Shown one piece after another: positions 55,555 to 63,730 of a stretch of DNA of 64,000 nucleotides; the first letter of the stretch is position 1; the number at the start of each line of letters is the position of its first letter. The stretch is from Labrenzia sp. VG12 (GTDB lineage Bacteria; Pseudomonadota; Alphaproteobacteria; Rhizobiales; Stappiaceae): assembly GCF_002237595.1 (NCBI RefSeq), contig NZ_CP022529.1, positions 1,364,001 through 1,428,000 of the forward strand, in the 5' to 3' direction. A program made the position numbers and the translations under genes. Below the pieces are notes generated by a model. The model was given only the letters and a program-made list of their open reading frames with translations, was not told the DNA's origin and ran no database searches.

Positions 55555-56454
55555 GTGACTATTTTAATCGGCCTGTTTATTGCGGGTGCATCTCTCATCG
55601 GCGGCTTCGCCGCCCTCGGCGGCAAGGTCTCCGTGCTGTGGCAGCCGTGGGAACTTCTCATCATCCTGGGCGTCGCGATCGGCGCCTTTGTTGTCGCCAA
55701 CCCGATGAAGGTGATCAAGGGCACGCTGGTTGCCGTCTCGGATGCCCTGCGCAACGCGGTCCCGAACAAGCGCGAACATCTGGATGTGCTCGCGCTTCTT
55801 TATGGGCTGATGCGTGAATTGCGCGCCAAGGGCCGCAACCAGGTCGAACCGCATATCGAGGATCCGAACACCTCGCCGATTTTCCAGAAATATCCGTCGG
55901 TCCTGCGCAATGCCAGCCTGACCACGTTCATCTGTGACTATTTCCGGCTGATCATTGTCGGCAATGCCCGGGCACACGAAATCGAGGCACTCGTCGACGA
56001 GGAACTGCACACCATCCACCGCGACCAGATGAAGCCCTTCCATGCGGTCTCGAGCATTGCCGATGCCCTGCCTGCCATCGGCATCATCGCCGCCGTGCTT
56101 GGCGTCATCAAGGCCATGGGCGCGATCGACCAGTCGCCGCAGCTTCTGGGCAGCCTGATAGGCGCAGCGCTTGTGGGCACCTTTGTCGGCATTTTCTTCT
56201 CCTATTCGCTGTTCGGGCCCCTGGCCGCGAAAATCCGGACGGTCCGGGAAAGCCGGCTGCGCCCCTATATCGTGGTCAAGCAGACCCTCCTGGCCTTCAT
56301 GAACGGGGCGGATCCCCAGATCGCGCTGGAACATGGCCGCAAGACCATTTCCGACATCGATCGGCCGACCATCGACGAAGTTGAAAACGAGACCATGAGC
56401 GCCGGCGCGGCTGCCAGCGCAGACAATGTCCAGGACCTGCAGGGAGCAGCCTAA
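55555..56454 (+). CDS. motA: Flagellar motor stator protein MotA
   Basis: 299 residues from GTG 55555, preceded by GGGAG seven bases upstream. Four membrane helices: about 2-20, 33-51, 173-193 and 201-225, with the conserved ALPAIGIIAAVLGVIKAMG and ALVGTFVGIFFSYSLFGPLA, and the large cytoplasmic loop that contacts FliG. The proton channel partner MotB is not in the window. First gene of motA-fliM-DUF6468-fliN. Confidence 0.95.
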   Translation: MTILIGLFIAGASLIGGFAALGGKVSVLWQPWELLIILGVAIGAFVVANPMKVIKGTLVAVSDALRNAVPNKREHLDVLALLYGLMRELRAKGRNQVEPHIEDPNTSPIFQKYPSVLRNASLTTFICDYFRLIIVGNARAHEIEALVDEELHTIHRDQMKPFHAVSSIADALPAIGIIAAVLGVIKAMGAIDQSPQLLGSLIGAALVGTFVGIFFSYSLFGPLAAKIRTVRESRLRPYIVVKQTLLAFMNGADPQIALEHGRKTISDIDRPTIDEVENETMSAGAAASADNVQDLQGAA

Positions 56455-56457
56455 GCC

Positions 56458-57417
56458 ATGATCGAAGCAGCGACCGCAAGCGCCGGCTCCTCCAGTTCCG
56501 AACGGGCGATGATCGCAGATCGTCTTCTGGATGCCGCCGGCATCTCCGTCGACCGCCTGCCGATGCTTCCGGTGGTGTTCGACCGGATGGCCCGGCTGAT
56601 GGCCGACGCCATGCGCCAGAAATCGCCCTCACCGTCCTACATCTCGGTGAGCTACGTGGAAAACAACCGCATTGGTGACGTGCTCGACGAATTCGAATCC
56701 AACGCTCTTGTCGCCGTTCTCTATTCGCCCGAATGGGATGCGCGCGTGCTCGTCGGCTTCGACCGCGACTTCATCTTCACGCTGGTGGATGTGCTTTTCG
56801 GCGCGGACGGCACCGAACCGCCGATCGATGACGAGCGCTCCTTCTCCAACATCGAAACCCGCATCGCCCGCACCATGTTCGAGGTCGCAGCAAAGGCGCT
56901 GGCGGAAAGCTTTGCGCCGATCGCGGAGACGACCCTGAAGATCGAACGCATCGAAAGCCGCATGGATTTTGCCGTCGTCGGTCGGCGCAACAATCCGGCT
57001 GTGGTCGCCCGCCTGCTGCAACAGGCCATCGGCCGTGGCGGCGAGGTCTTCGTGGTGATGCCGCACTCGACCCTCAACCCGCTGCGTCAGCGTCTTTCCC
57101 AGGTTCTCTCCGGCGAGATGTCCAGCCGCGACAAGCAGTGGACCCAACACTTCCACAACGAGATCCAGCGGACCGAAGTCAAGCTGGAAGCCATTCTGGA
57201 AGAACGCGAAATGTCGCTGGGCGATCTCACCAGCCTTCAGGTTGGTCAGGTCATCGAACTCCAGGCGACTGCGCGCTCCCCGGTCACCCTCGCCTGTAAC
57301 GAACAGCCCGTCTTCACTTGCCAGCTTGGTCAGCTGAACGGGTCCTACACGCTGCAGATCGAGGAACTCATCCACGAGGAAGAAAAGGATCTGTTCGATG
57401 ATCTCCGTAATCGTTGA
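56458..57417 (+). CDS. fliM: Flagellar motor switch protein FliM
   Basis: 319 residues, the middle C-ring protein that binds CheY-P. Starts three bases after motA. A CheC-like middle domain (FSNIETRIARTMFEVAAKALAESF, about 135-160) and a C-terminal SPOA domain (MSLGDLTSLQVGQVIELQA, LACNEQPVFTCQLGQLNGSYTLQIEEL). The usual N-terminal CheY-binding peptide (LSQxEIDALL) is not obvious, as in other rhizobial FliM proteins, where the family is divergent. The 3' end overlaps the next gene by 20 bases. Confidence 0.9.
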   Translation: MIEAATASAGSSSSERAMIADRLLDAAGISVDRLPMLPVVFDRMARLMADAMRQKSPSPSYISVSYVENNRIGDVLDEFESNALVAVLYSPEWDARVLVGFDRDFIFTLVDVLFGADGTEPPIDDERSFSNIETRIARTMFEVAAKALAESFAPIAETTLKIERIESRMDFAVVGRRNNPAVVARLLQQAIGRGGEVFVVMPHSTLNPLRQRLSQVLSGEMSSRDKQWTQHFHNEIQRTEVKLEAILEEREMSLGDLTSLQVGQVIELQATARSPVTLACNEQPVFTCQLGQLNGSYTLQIEELIHEEEKDLFDDLRNR

Positions 57418-57967
57418 TGGCATCCTGCTGGTTGCGCTTGTCGCGACCACGGTCCGGATGCTGACCATGCACCGGGAGCTGCGCCAGCTCGGCAGCTACC
57501 ATGAAGACTACCAGCGCATCTTCGACCAGACGGCCCTGGCACTCGATGGCATCGAGGTCTCGATCCAGGAAATCAATGTCAAAAGCGCGCAATTGCTCAA
57601 TGCCCTTGGCAGCCGGATGGACGACGCCCGGGAACTGATCGCGGAAATCGACGGGCTGACCCGGGAAGCAAAACGTCAGCAATCCGTCCTGAGAGCGGAG
57701 CTGAAAGAGCTTTCCAGAGCAACGGCCGTGATGAACGATCCGAAGCGCTATCAGCCGTCCCGCGACGACCTGGACCTTTTCGTCGAGGACGCTGCCGAAG
57801 ATCCCGCTGCCAACCGGACCGCCCCTCCCCGCACGTCGGTCCGGCAACAGACAACTATTCATCGTGGGCAGGCCGTCGAGCAGACCCCGACCCGGGTGCA
57901 TCGCATCGAAAACTCGCTGCACAGCCCGTTCCGCACCGTCTCCATGACCCAGAAGGATAAGATGTAA
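57398..57967 (+). CDS. DUF6468 family protein in the motor-switch operon
   Basis: 189 residues. One N-terminal membrane helix (about 3-22, SVIVDGILLVALVATTVRML), then a coiled coil (about 26-120, LGSYHEDYQRIF ... ELIAEIDGLTREAKRQQSVLRAELKEL) and a disordered Pro/Thr/Arg-rich tail. Family DUF6468 is recalled from alphaproteobacterial flagellar loci and has no known function; the layout (membrane helix plus coiled coil) suggests an attachment role at the basal body. It overlaps fliM by 20 bases and fliN by one base (TAATG), so it is translated together with them. Confidence 0.78.
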   Translation: MISVIVDGILLVALVATTVRMLTMHRELRQLGSYHEDYQRIFDQTALALDGIEVSIQEINVKSAQLLNALGSRMDDARELIAEIDGLTREAKRQQSVLRAELKELSRATAVMNDPKRYQPSRDDLDLFVEDAAEDPAANRTAPPRTSVRQQTTIHRGQAVEQTPTRVHRIENSLHSPFRTVSMTQKDKM

Positions 57968-58356
57968 TGTCCGACACCATCATTGATCACATTGACGCTG
58001 ACGCCGGCACCAAGGCCAAGCCCGCCGATGCCACCAATTTCGCCAAGGTGGAAATGCCGGAAAAAGACCAGGCCGAGACCATCGGCGACGACCGCAATCT
58101 GGACACCATCCTCGGCATCCCGGTCAATATCCAGGTGGTTCTGGGTTCGGCGACCATGCTCGTTTCCAATCTCCTGAAACTCGGTCGCGGCGCTGTCATT
58201 CCGCTCAATCACCGGGTCGGCGAACCGATCGACATCGTTGTCAACGGCCGGGTGATCGCCCGTGGCGAAGTGGTCGTTGTAGAAGACGACAATTCCCGTT
58301 TTGGCGTTTCGCTTACGGAAATCATCAATACGCAGAACGGCGCGCTCGAGGTCTGA
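57967..58356 (+). CDS. fliN: Flagellar motor switch protein FliN
   Basis: 129 residues. A disordered, acidic N-terminus of about 45 residues, then the SPOA domain with ILGIPVNIQVVLGSATMLVSNLLKLGRGAVIPLNHRVGEPIDIVVNGRVIARGEVVVVEDDNSRFGVSLTEI read in pieces. It forms the base of the C-ring with FliM. The start overlaps the DUF6468 stop in TAATG. Length is normal for an extended FliN. Confidence 0.94.
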   Translation: MSDTIIDHIDADAGTKAKPADATNFAKVEMPEKDQAETIGDDRNLDTILGIPVNIQVVLGSATMLVSNLLKLGRGAVIPLNHRVGEPIDIVVNGRVIARGEVVVVEDDNSRFGVSLTEIINTQNGALEV

Positions 58357-58405
58357 AACCGATCGCAAGCCTCCTCCCGGGCAGTCTCCATAAGGTAAGA
58401 AGAGT

Positions 58406-59470
58406 ATGACGAGCACCGCCAACGCTGCCGCAGCGACCGCCAATGCCCTGGCCAAACCACCGGCACCACCAGCCAGACGCCTGAACGGTGTCCAGAGAGT
58501 GGCCGCCCTGCTGCTGTCATTGGGCAAGACAAGTTCGCAAAAGCTGCTCCGGCATTTCGATCAGGAAGAAATCCGCATGATCACCGTGACGGCCGCGCAG
58601 CTCGGCACGGTGGCCTCCACGGAACTCGACTGGCTTGCAGAAGAATTCATCGAACAGTTCTCCACCGGCACCACACTCTACGGATCCGCCAACGAGGTGG
58701 AGAAAATGCTGGAGGGCGTGCTGCCGGACGACCAGCTGGCCGACATCATGTCGGACGTGCTTGGCAACTCCAACCGTTCGATCTGGGACCGGCTGACCAC
58801 CGTGTCGGAGACTGTCTTTGCCAACTATCTCCTGAAGGAGCATCCGCAGACCGCTGCCCTGATCCTGACCAAGATCAAACCGAGTGCAGCGGCAAAGGTG
58901 CTCGGCCAGATCAATGTCGAGACGCGCAACTCACTTGTTCGCCGCATGTTGTCCATCAAGGCGGTGGTACCGGAAATCATGCGGGACGTTGAAAAGACCA
59001 TGCATGAGGATTTCATGCTCAATCTGTCCGGAACCCTGGAGGCCGACAGCCATGCCCGCATGGCAGACATCCTCAACAAGATGGACCGGGAGCATATGGA
59101 AGACGCACTCGACAACCTGAACGAGGTCCGGCCGAAGACCGCGGAACTGCTGAAGGGCCTGCTCTTCACCTTCGACGATATCATCAACCTCAATGCCCGT
59201 ACCCGCATGGCCATCTTCGACCAGATCCCGACGGATCGCATTGTCATGGCGCTCAAAGGGACGGACGGGCAGTTCAGAGAGGTGATCCTGTCGTCGTTGA
59301 CCTCCCGTGCCCGGCGCATCGCCGAACACGAGCTGGCAGCCGCCGAACCTGCGGCACAGCGCGACGTGCTCGATGCGCGCAGTGCCATTACCAACCTGGC
59401 ACTGGAAATGGCCGGGCGCGGCGAAATCGAACTCAATCCGAAACAGGACGAAGGGGCGTTCTTTGCCTGA
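58406..59470 (+). CDS. fliG: Flagellar motor switch protein FliG
   Basis: 354 residues, the rotor protein that faces MotA. N-terminal FliF-binding domain (VAALLLSLGKTSSQKLLRHFDQEEI), the EHPQTAALILTKIKPSAAAKVL middle motif near residue 150-172, and the C-terminal domain with the charged helix near LKGTDGQFREVILSSLTSRARRI (about 282-305). It follows fliN by 49 bases and leads to flhB, so fliM to flhB look like one transcript. Confidence 0.96.
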   Translation: MTSTANAAAATANALAKPPAPPARRLNGVQRVAALLLSLGKTSSQKLLRHFDQEEIRMITVTAAQLGTVASTELDWLAEEFIEQFSTGTTLYGSANEVEKMLEGVLPDDQLADIMSDVLGNSNRSIWDRLTTVSETVFANYLLKEHPQTAALILTKIKPSAAAKVLGQINVETRNSLVRRMLSIKAVVPEIMRDVEKTMHEDFMLNLSGTLEADSHARMADILNKMDREHMEDALDNLNEVRPKTAELLKGLLFTFDDIINLNARTRMAIFDQIPTDRIVMALKGTDGQFREVILSSLTSRARRIAEHELAAAEPAAQRDVLDARSAITNLALEMAGRGEIELNPKQDEGAFFA

Positions 59471-59522
59471 TCTGTTATCGGCCGGGTCGCGTGTTCTCGC
59501 ATCCGCCTAGGCAGGAGGCCTG

Positions 59523-60596
59523 ATGTCGGAAGAAGACAAGGATCTCAAGACAGAAGAACCAACCGAGAAGAAGATCAACGATGCCATTGAGAAGGGCAAC
59601 ACACCGGTCTCCCGGGAAGCCCCGGTTCTGGCAACGTTCATCGCAACGCTTCTGATCGGCAGCTTTGTTCTTACCTCGGCTGCGCAGCGGCTTTTGGAAC
59701 GGCTGACCCATCTTCTGGACATTTCGGGAGGAGTGGATCTTGGAAACAGTGCAGACGCCTTGCTGCTCAGCCACGCGGTCTCCGTCGAGGTGCTCATCTT
59801 CCTGGCGCCGATCGTCTCGCTGCTGGCCGTGGCGGGGCTCGCCTCGGCCTTTCTGCAAAATGCACCCCGCATCGTCTTTCACCGGATCAAGCCGGACTTT
59901 TCAAAGCTCTCGCTCGCCAAGGGCTGGAACCGGATCTTTGGCGCCCAGGGTCTCGTGGAGTTCCTCAAGGCTGTCTTCAAGTTCTCCACGGTCAGCGCCA
60001 TTGTTTATGGCCAGTTCCGGACAAATGAAGCGGATCTGATCAACGCCATGTTCACCGACCCAAGCGCCCTGCCCGAAGCGATCCTTCAGATCTCCATGAA
60101 GCTGATCGCCGGCGTCTGCATCGTCACCATCCTGCTGGTCACCGTCGACATCCTGTGGTCCCGCGCCCATTGGCGCAAGAACCTGCGCATGAGCAAGCAG
60201 GAGATCAAGGACGAGCACAAGCAGATGGAGGGTGACCCGATCGTCAAGGCGCGCCAGAGATCGCTTGCCAGGGACCGTGCCCGCAATCGCATGATCGCAG
60301 CCGTGCCCCAGGCCACCCTCGTCGTCGCCAATCCGACACATTTTGCAGTTGCACTGCGTTATGACGGGGATCAAAACCCCGCGCCGATTGTTGTAGCCAA
60401 GGGACAGGACCTGATCGCGCTCAAGATCCGCGAGATCGCGGAAGCCAACGAAATCCCCGTGATCGAGGACCGCCAGCTGGCCCGATCCCTTTACGCGGCC
60501 ACCGAAGTGGAAAGGATGATCCCGCCGGAATTCTACAGGGCAGTTGCGGAAATCATTTGCTACGTGTACTCACGCCAGGCCAAAACTGCTGTATAA
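59523..60596 (+). CDS. flhB: Flagellar biosynthesis protein FlhB
   Basis: 357 residues, the export-gate switch protein. The N-terminal cytoplasmic stretch EDKDLKTEEPTEKKINDAIEKG, four membrane helices (about 35-55, 83-105, 140-160, 187-207), and the cytoplasmic domain with the autocleavage motif NPTH at about 270-273 (VVANPTHFAVALRYD), after which residues of the C-terminal fragment carry the LALKIREIAEANEIPV helix. Starts 52 bases after fliG. Length normal. Confidence 0.95.
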   Translation: MSEEDKDLKTEEPTEKKINDAIEKGNTPVSREAPVLATFIATLLIGSFVLTSAAQRLLERLTHLLDISGGVDLGNSADALLLSHAVSVEVLIFLAPIVSLLAVAGLASAFLQNAPRIVFHRIKPDFSKLSLAKGWNRIFGAQGLVEFLKAVFKFSTVSAIVYGQFRTNEADLINAMFTDPSALPEAILQISMKLIAGVCIVTILLVTVDILWSRAHWRKNLRMSKQEIKDEHKQMEGDPIVKARQRSLARDRARNRMIAAVPQATLVVANPTHFAVALRYDGDQNPAPIVVAKGQDLIALKIREIAEANEIPVIEDRQLARSLYAATEVERMIPPEFYRAVAEIICYVYSRQAKTAV

Positions 60597-60621
60597 TTTA
60601 ATGTATTTGGAGGCCCGGGGA

Positions 60622-61068
60622 ATGCACGATATGCCGGAAGGCGACGGCGACAAGCCGTCCCCGTTGGAAAGCGACCGCCAGCGCCAGGAAGCCATTGCCG
60701 CCGCCCTCACCGAGTTCATCGAAGACCTGAAACTGGTCGATGCGATCGACCTGATTGCCTATATCCGCACCGATCAGCACGGCAACATCGAAGAACTGAT
60801 CAAGACGTCTGCCGAGCTCTTCTTCAAGGAGGGCTCGTTACGGTATTCCATGGCCGCCCAGGCCGAGGTCGAGTGGGACCAGACCCCAAGGGTTTCGCTG
60901 GATCTCGAGTTCTTCAACAAGGGCGTCTGGATCTATTTCACCGTTGTGCTGGCCTGGCCGGACAACGCCGTGAACGTCTCTTATGTCGAAGTGCCCGATG
61001 CCGGCGGCAGCAAGGCGAAGGAAACCGAGATGTTGCTGGATGCCCTCAAGGATGCGCGGTTGCGTTAG
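60622..61068 (+). CDS. Unrecognised protein following flhB
   Basis: 148 residues from ATG 60622, chosen because GGAGG (60610-60614) lies about eight bases upstream; the open frame back to 60544 overlaps flhB. Not recognised. An acidic start, then IAAALTEFIEDLKLVDAIDLIAYIRTDQHGNIEELIKTSAELFF and an alternating beta-type stretch (RYSMAAQAEVEWDQTPRVSLDLEFFNKGVWIYFTVVLAW). No signal peptide or membrane helix. It lies 25 bases after flhB and is probably cotranscribed with it, which hints at a flagellar role. Confidence 0.7.
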   Translation: MHDMPEGDGDKPSPLESDRQRQEAIAAALTEFIEDLKLVDAIDLIAYIRTDQHGNIEELIKTSAELFFKEGSLRYSMAAQAEVEWDQTPRVSLDLEFFNKGVWIYFTVVLAWPDNAVNVSYVEVPDAGGSKAKETEMLLDALKDARLR

Positions 61069-61080
61069 GCAGAATTCGCC

Positions 61081-61551
61081 TCAGTCGCGCAACCAAATGC
61101 CTTTCTGGCTCCCTGGATGCCAGCGTGCTTTCAAGGCCTTGTAGGCGATCCACTTGCACGTTTTCCAGGACGGCGGCCGGACACAGGCAAAACCCGAAAA
61201 CATTCCCGACTTGTCAGCGACAAGGGTGTTGCCCGGAATTTTCTGGCAGGCGGCCTTTGGTGGATTTAACGGGACAGGCTTGAAGCCCTTGGACAGGGCC
61301 TTGAATTCCTGTTTCGTAAGGTTGAGAGCTGACTTTCCTCTTGGCAATCTCTTGCTCATGTAGTCAATCATTTGATCCGAAGGATCTTTATACTCTCGAT
61401 AGTATTTCTGAATTCGTTTGTAATCTTGAGGCGTATCGCAAAAGTCAAAAATGTCCGTGCGGGCCAGCGATGGGCTGAGTCCCACCCCGCTCAAAAAATA
61501 ACCGTCAAAGCGATCAATCCAATTATGCGTCTTGACATTTTCCCTATCCAT
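61081..61551 (-). CDS. Hypothetical protein in a low-GC patch
   Basis: 156 residues from ATG 61551 (MDRENVKTHNW); ATG 61563 is an alternative. Not recognised. Features: a C-terminal basic segment (WIAYKALKARWHPGSQKGIWL) and scattered cysteines (C42, C107, C126 and C136 by rough count). GC is low in part: 22 of the 60 bases at 61381-61440 are G or C, against about 60% in the flanks. This suggests a recent arrival or relaxed selection. It is convergent with the gene after flhB. Confidence 0.5.
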   Translation of the reverse strand: MDRENVKTHNWIDRFDGYFLSGVGLSPSLARTDIFDFCDTPQDYKRIQKYYREYKDPSDQMIDYMSKRLPRGKSALNLTKQEFKALSKGFKPVPLNPPKAACQKIPGNTLVADKSGMFSGFACVRPPSWKTCKWIAYKALKARWHPGSQKGIWLRD

Positions 61552-62030
61552 AAAAGCATACACGGGTTGGAGCGTAATGAATTTCCAGCCAAAAAAAACG
61601 CAATTACTAACGTTACGTCAGTATACCGCCGGGGAAAATCAATTTTTTCATAGCAACAACATGATCGACGCGCATCAAATAAATTGCCTTCAACCAAAAT
61701 TGTCTGTTTTTTTGATTTTCTCTTTTCATTTTGATCAGACTACCCAAATCACAGATGACAGAAACTCACCAATCTGGCCAAATCAATAGAGATCTCTACA
61801 ACACCTTTTGTGCAGTCACGTTTGAATAACAGCGACTTGGCCAGGACCGAACGGGCTAGAAATTTGGCAAGCATCCGCTTTTGTCTTGCTTTTGCAGCAG
61901 ACCAAAACAATCAAATGGCAAGTTCACTCTTGAATTACCACATACCGGCTTCTCGATAGAACGCAGTCAAAATTGCAATGGGGCTACACTCGGGAAGAAT
62001 GCTGCCAGTCTGCAACCAGGAAAGACGCAC
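61552..62030. other. Gene-free, A/T-rich interval
   Basis: About 480 bases, clearly A/T-rich. Short frames, such as 61532-61789 on the plus strand, have no family features. It joins the hypothetical gene on the left with the flagellar-side small genes on the right and looks like an accessory insertion point or a large regulatory spacer. Confidence 0.4.
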
Positions 62031-62300
62031 ATGAAAAAGATCCCCATTCCGGACGATCCCGCACATGCGGTGACGGCCATCATCGCCTATGCAGGCATCG
62101 CCAAGCGGCTGCATCTGGAGCTTTCAAATCACGCCGAAGAAACGGGTGTCGATCTTGACGCGATCCGCCAAGACCTGATGCGGGAAGCCAAGAAGGCGGT
62201 GCCGCACGGGGATTTCGCCAGGGACGAGATCGGGGTCTACAAGACCATGTTCCAGGCCATCGACACGATTTTCGAAACAGGCGACCATGAACAAGCCTGA
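62031..62300 (+). CDS. Small hypothetical protein
   Basis: 89 residues from ATG 62031 (MKKIPIPDDPAHAV), with AGGAAAG upstream. Not recognised. Soluble and helical (VTAIIAYAGIAKRLHLELSNHAEETGVDLDAI), acidic at the C-terminus. Codon use and GC fit the core genome, unlike the A/T-rich DNA just before it. Convergent with the acyl carrier protein gene. Confidence 0.6.
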   Translation: MKKIPIPDDPAHAVTAIIAYAGIAKRLHLELSNHAEETGVDLDAIRQDLMREAKKAVPHGDFARDEIGVYKTMFQAIDTIFETGDHEQA

Positions 62301-62338
62301 CATGGACGGCAGACCGTCCTGTGCACCTGTTCCTGCCT

Positions 62339-62593
62339 TCAACGCTTGAGCGCTTCTTCAATCTGACCGGCAAGATCCTGCAAGGTCATTTTGGCCTTTT
62401 TGTCATCCAGGGCGCTGAAGACGTCATCCGGCAAAGAACAGCCGAACTCGCGCTCCACGGCCATGACCAGCCCGATGGCATCGAAACTGTCTGCGCCGAG
62501 TTTTTCAAGAGTTGCATCGGGTGTCACGATCCAGTTTGAGAGGTTAAGTGTCTGGGCGACAACGGTTCTTGTTCGGCTCTCAATATCTGACAT
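62339..62593 (-). CDS. Stand-alone acyl carrier protein
   Basis: 84 residues from ATG 62593 (MSDIESRTRTVV). The phosphopantetheine attachment serine is S36 in LGADSFDAIGLVMAVEREFG, the ACP signature (DSxD/E). Acidic and helical throughout. It is distinct from the housekeeping AcpP form (DSLDxVELVM); no fatty-acid or polyketide gene is adjacent, so the partner enzymes are unknown. It sits alone between the flagellar operons and is transcribed away from the small gene cluster upstream. Confidence 0.85.
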   Translation of the reverse strand: MSDIESRTRTVVAQTLNLSNWIVTPDATLEKLGADSFDAIGLVMAVEREFGCSLPDDVFSALDDKKAKMTLQDLAGQIEEALKR

Positions 62594-62750
62594 GGACTGA
62601 AAACTGCCTGGCGGAAACGGGAACGCGCTTCCTAGTGCTCCCGCCCGAGTACCGCAAGGGAACAATCAACCTTATTCAGACATTTATGCATACATCACTG
62701 TCACACAGCCGTGATGAGCGGATGTTTGTTGGACAATCTTCCTGAAGCAC

Positions 62751-62780
62751 AAAAAAGACGCCCAGTCGAAACCGGGCGCC
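62751..62780 (-). terminator. Rho-independent terminator of the flgJ-type operon
   Basis: On the minus strand the stem CGCCCGGT/ACTGGGCG (one G-U pair) closes a UUCG-type tetraloop and is followed by TCTTTTTTG. It lies about 55 bases after the stop of the FliL-like gene, so it ends that operon before the acyl carrier protein gene. Confidence 0.9.
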
Positions 62781-62834
62781 AATTGCCTGAGAGGCTGCAG
62801 GACAAAAACGAAAGACCAGGAACGCAGATCACTT

Positions 62835-63290
62835 TCAATGCGTGATCACGTCCTCCTTGTCGAAATAGTTGAACTCTTCCACCAGGACATCATGCACGAC
62901 CTTGCGGCCGAGTCTGCCGTTGGTGGTTTCCTTGAGGTGGACCGTGAGAGCCTCGAGATCGTAGCGCTCCAGGCCACGGAAATCCAGGGTTTCATCGGAA
63001 TAGAGCACCCTGAAGGCTTCGTCGACCAGGAAGGGATGCGGCGGTACCGGCAGCCGGCGTAGCGTGTCTCCATCGGCCGTGAACACCATTTTGATGACCA
63101 CATAGCCCTGCAGGATACCATCGGACAGGATTGGAACATTGACCGGTTTCACGGTCTCGTAGTCGAGCCCGACAAAGGCCGGCTCCTCCTCCCCCACCCG
63201 TTTCTGGGCCGCCAGGTACTGCGTCGTGCCGTACCCGGAGATCAGCATGGTCGCAGACATCCACAAGCCGGCCGCCAGAATCTTGATCAT
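62835..63290 (-). CDS. FliL-like flagellar-associated protein
   Basis: 151 residues. One N-terminal membrane helix or signal segment (about 3-20, LAAGLWMSATMLISGYG), then a soluble domain: YVVIKMVFTADGD, PFLVDEAFRVLYSDETLDF, LEALTVHLKETTNGRLGRKVVHDVLVEEFNYF. This order is like FliL, which stabilises the stator in the membrane, but the match is weak. It overlaps the gene before it by four bases (ATGA) and is last in the flgJ-type operon. Confidence 0.6.
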   Translation of the reverse strand: MIKILAAGLWMSATMLISGYGTTQYLAAQKRVGEEEPAFVGLDYETVKPVNVPILSDGILQGYVVIKMVFTADGDTLRRLPVPPHPFLVDEAFRVLYSDETLDFRGLERYDLEALTVHLKETTNGRLGRKVVHDVLVEEFNYFDKEDVITH

Positions 63291-63730
63291 CGGGCACGCT
63301 CCGGAAACGGGGCCTGATAGGTGCCGTCGCTGTCAAAATCGATCATCGTCCGCGACATCAGCTGCACCACTTCGGAAACTGCATTCATGTGCAGCTCCAG
63401 AAGGCCGATATTTTCTTCCAGGACCTGTTTGAAATCGGCAAGCTCGGCCTTGAGTTCGTCCGAATAGGCGGCCGGCGGCACCAGCGAACGGGCGCGCATC
63501 AGATCCAGCAACGCCTGGCTCTTGCCGTATTCGTAGGTCTTGAGATCGGTGGTCGGGTCAGCCCGAAGCGCTCTTGTTTCGTCCCGCACCGCCTCGATCG
63601 CGCGTTTGACGGCCACCGTCAGCGGTGTGGAGCGCGCCGGATCCGGCCGGTGCGCCTGAACGACGACGCCGGAGGCGGCAGGTTCCGGTCCAGTGGTGTC
63701 AATCTGAGCGGTTTCCGGGCTTGAATCCAT
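63287..63730 (-). CDS. FlgN-like flagellar protein
   Basis: 147 residues. A disordered N-terminus of about 35 residues, then two long helices (about 38-60, LTVAVKRAIEAVRDETRALRAD; about 85-128, LKAELADFKQVLEENIGLLELHMNAVSEVV) and an ending DSDGTYQAPF. The 'E..aL..D' start, the Lys-Leu-Leu middle and the DGTY end resemble FlgN, the chaperone for hook-filament junction proteins. It starts in the stop codon of the flgJ-like gene (TAATG) and overlaps the next gene by four bases. Confidence 0.6.
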   Translation of the reverse strand: MDSSPETAQIDTTGPEPAASGVVVQAHRPDPARSTPLTVAVKRAIEAVRDETRALRADPTTDLKTYEYGKSQALLDLMRARSLVPPAAYSDELKAELADFKQVLEENIGLLELHMNAVSEVVQLMSRTMIDFDSDGTYQAPFPERAR

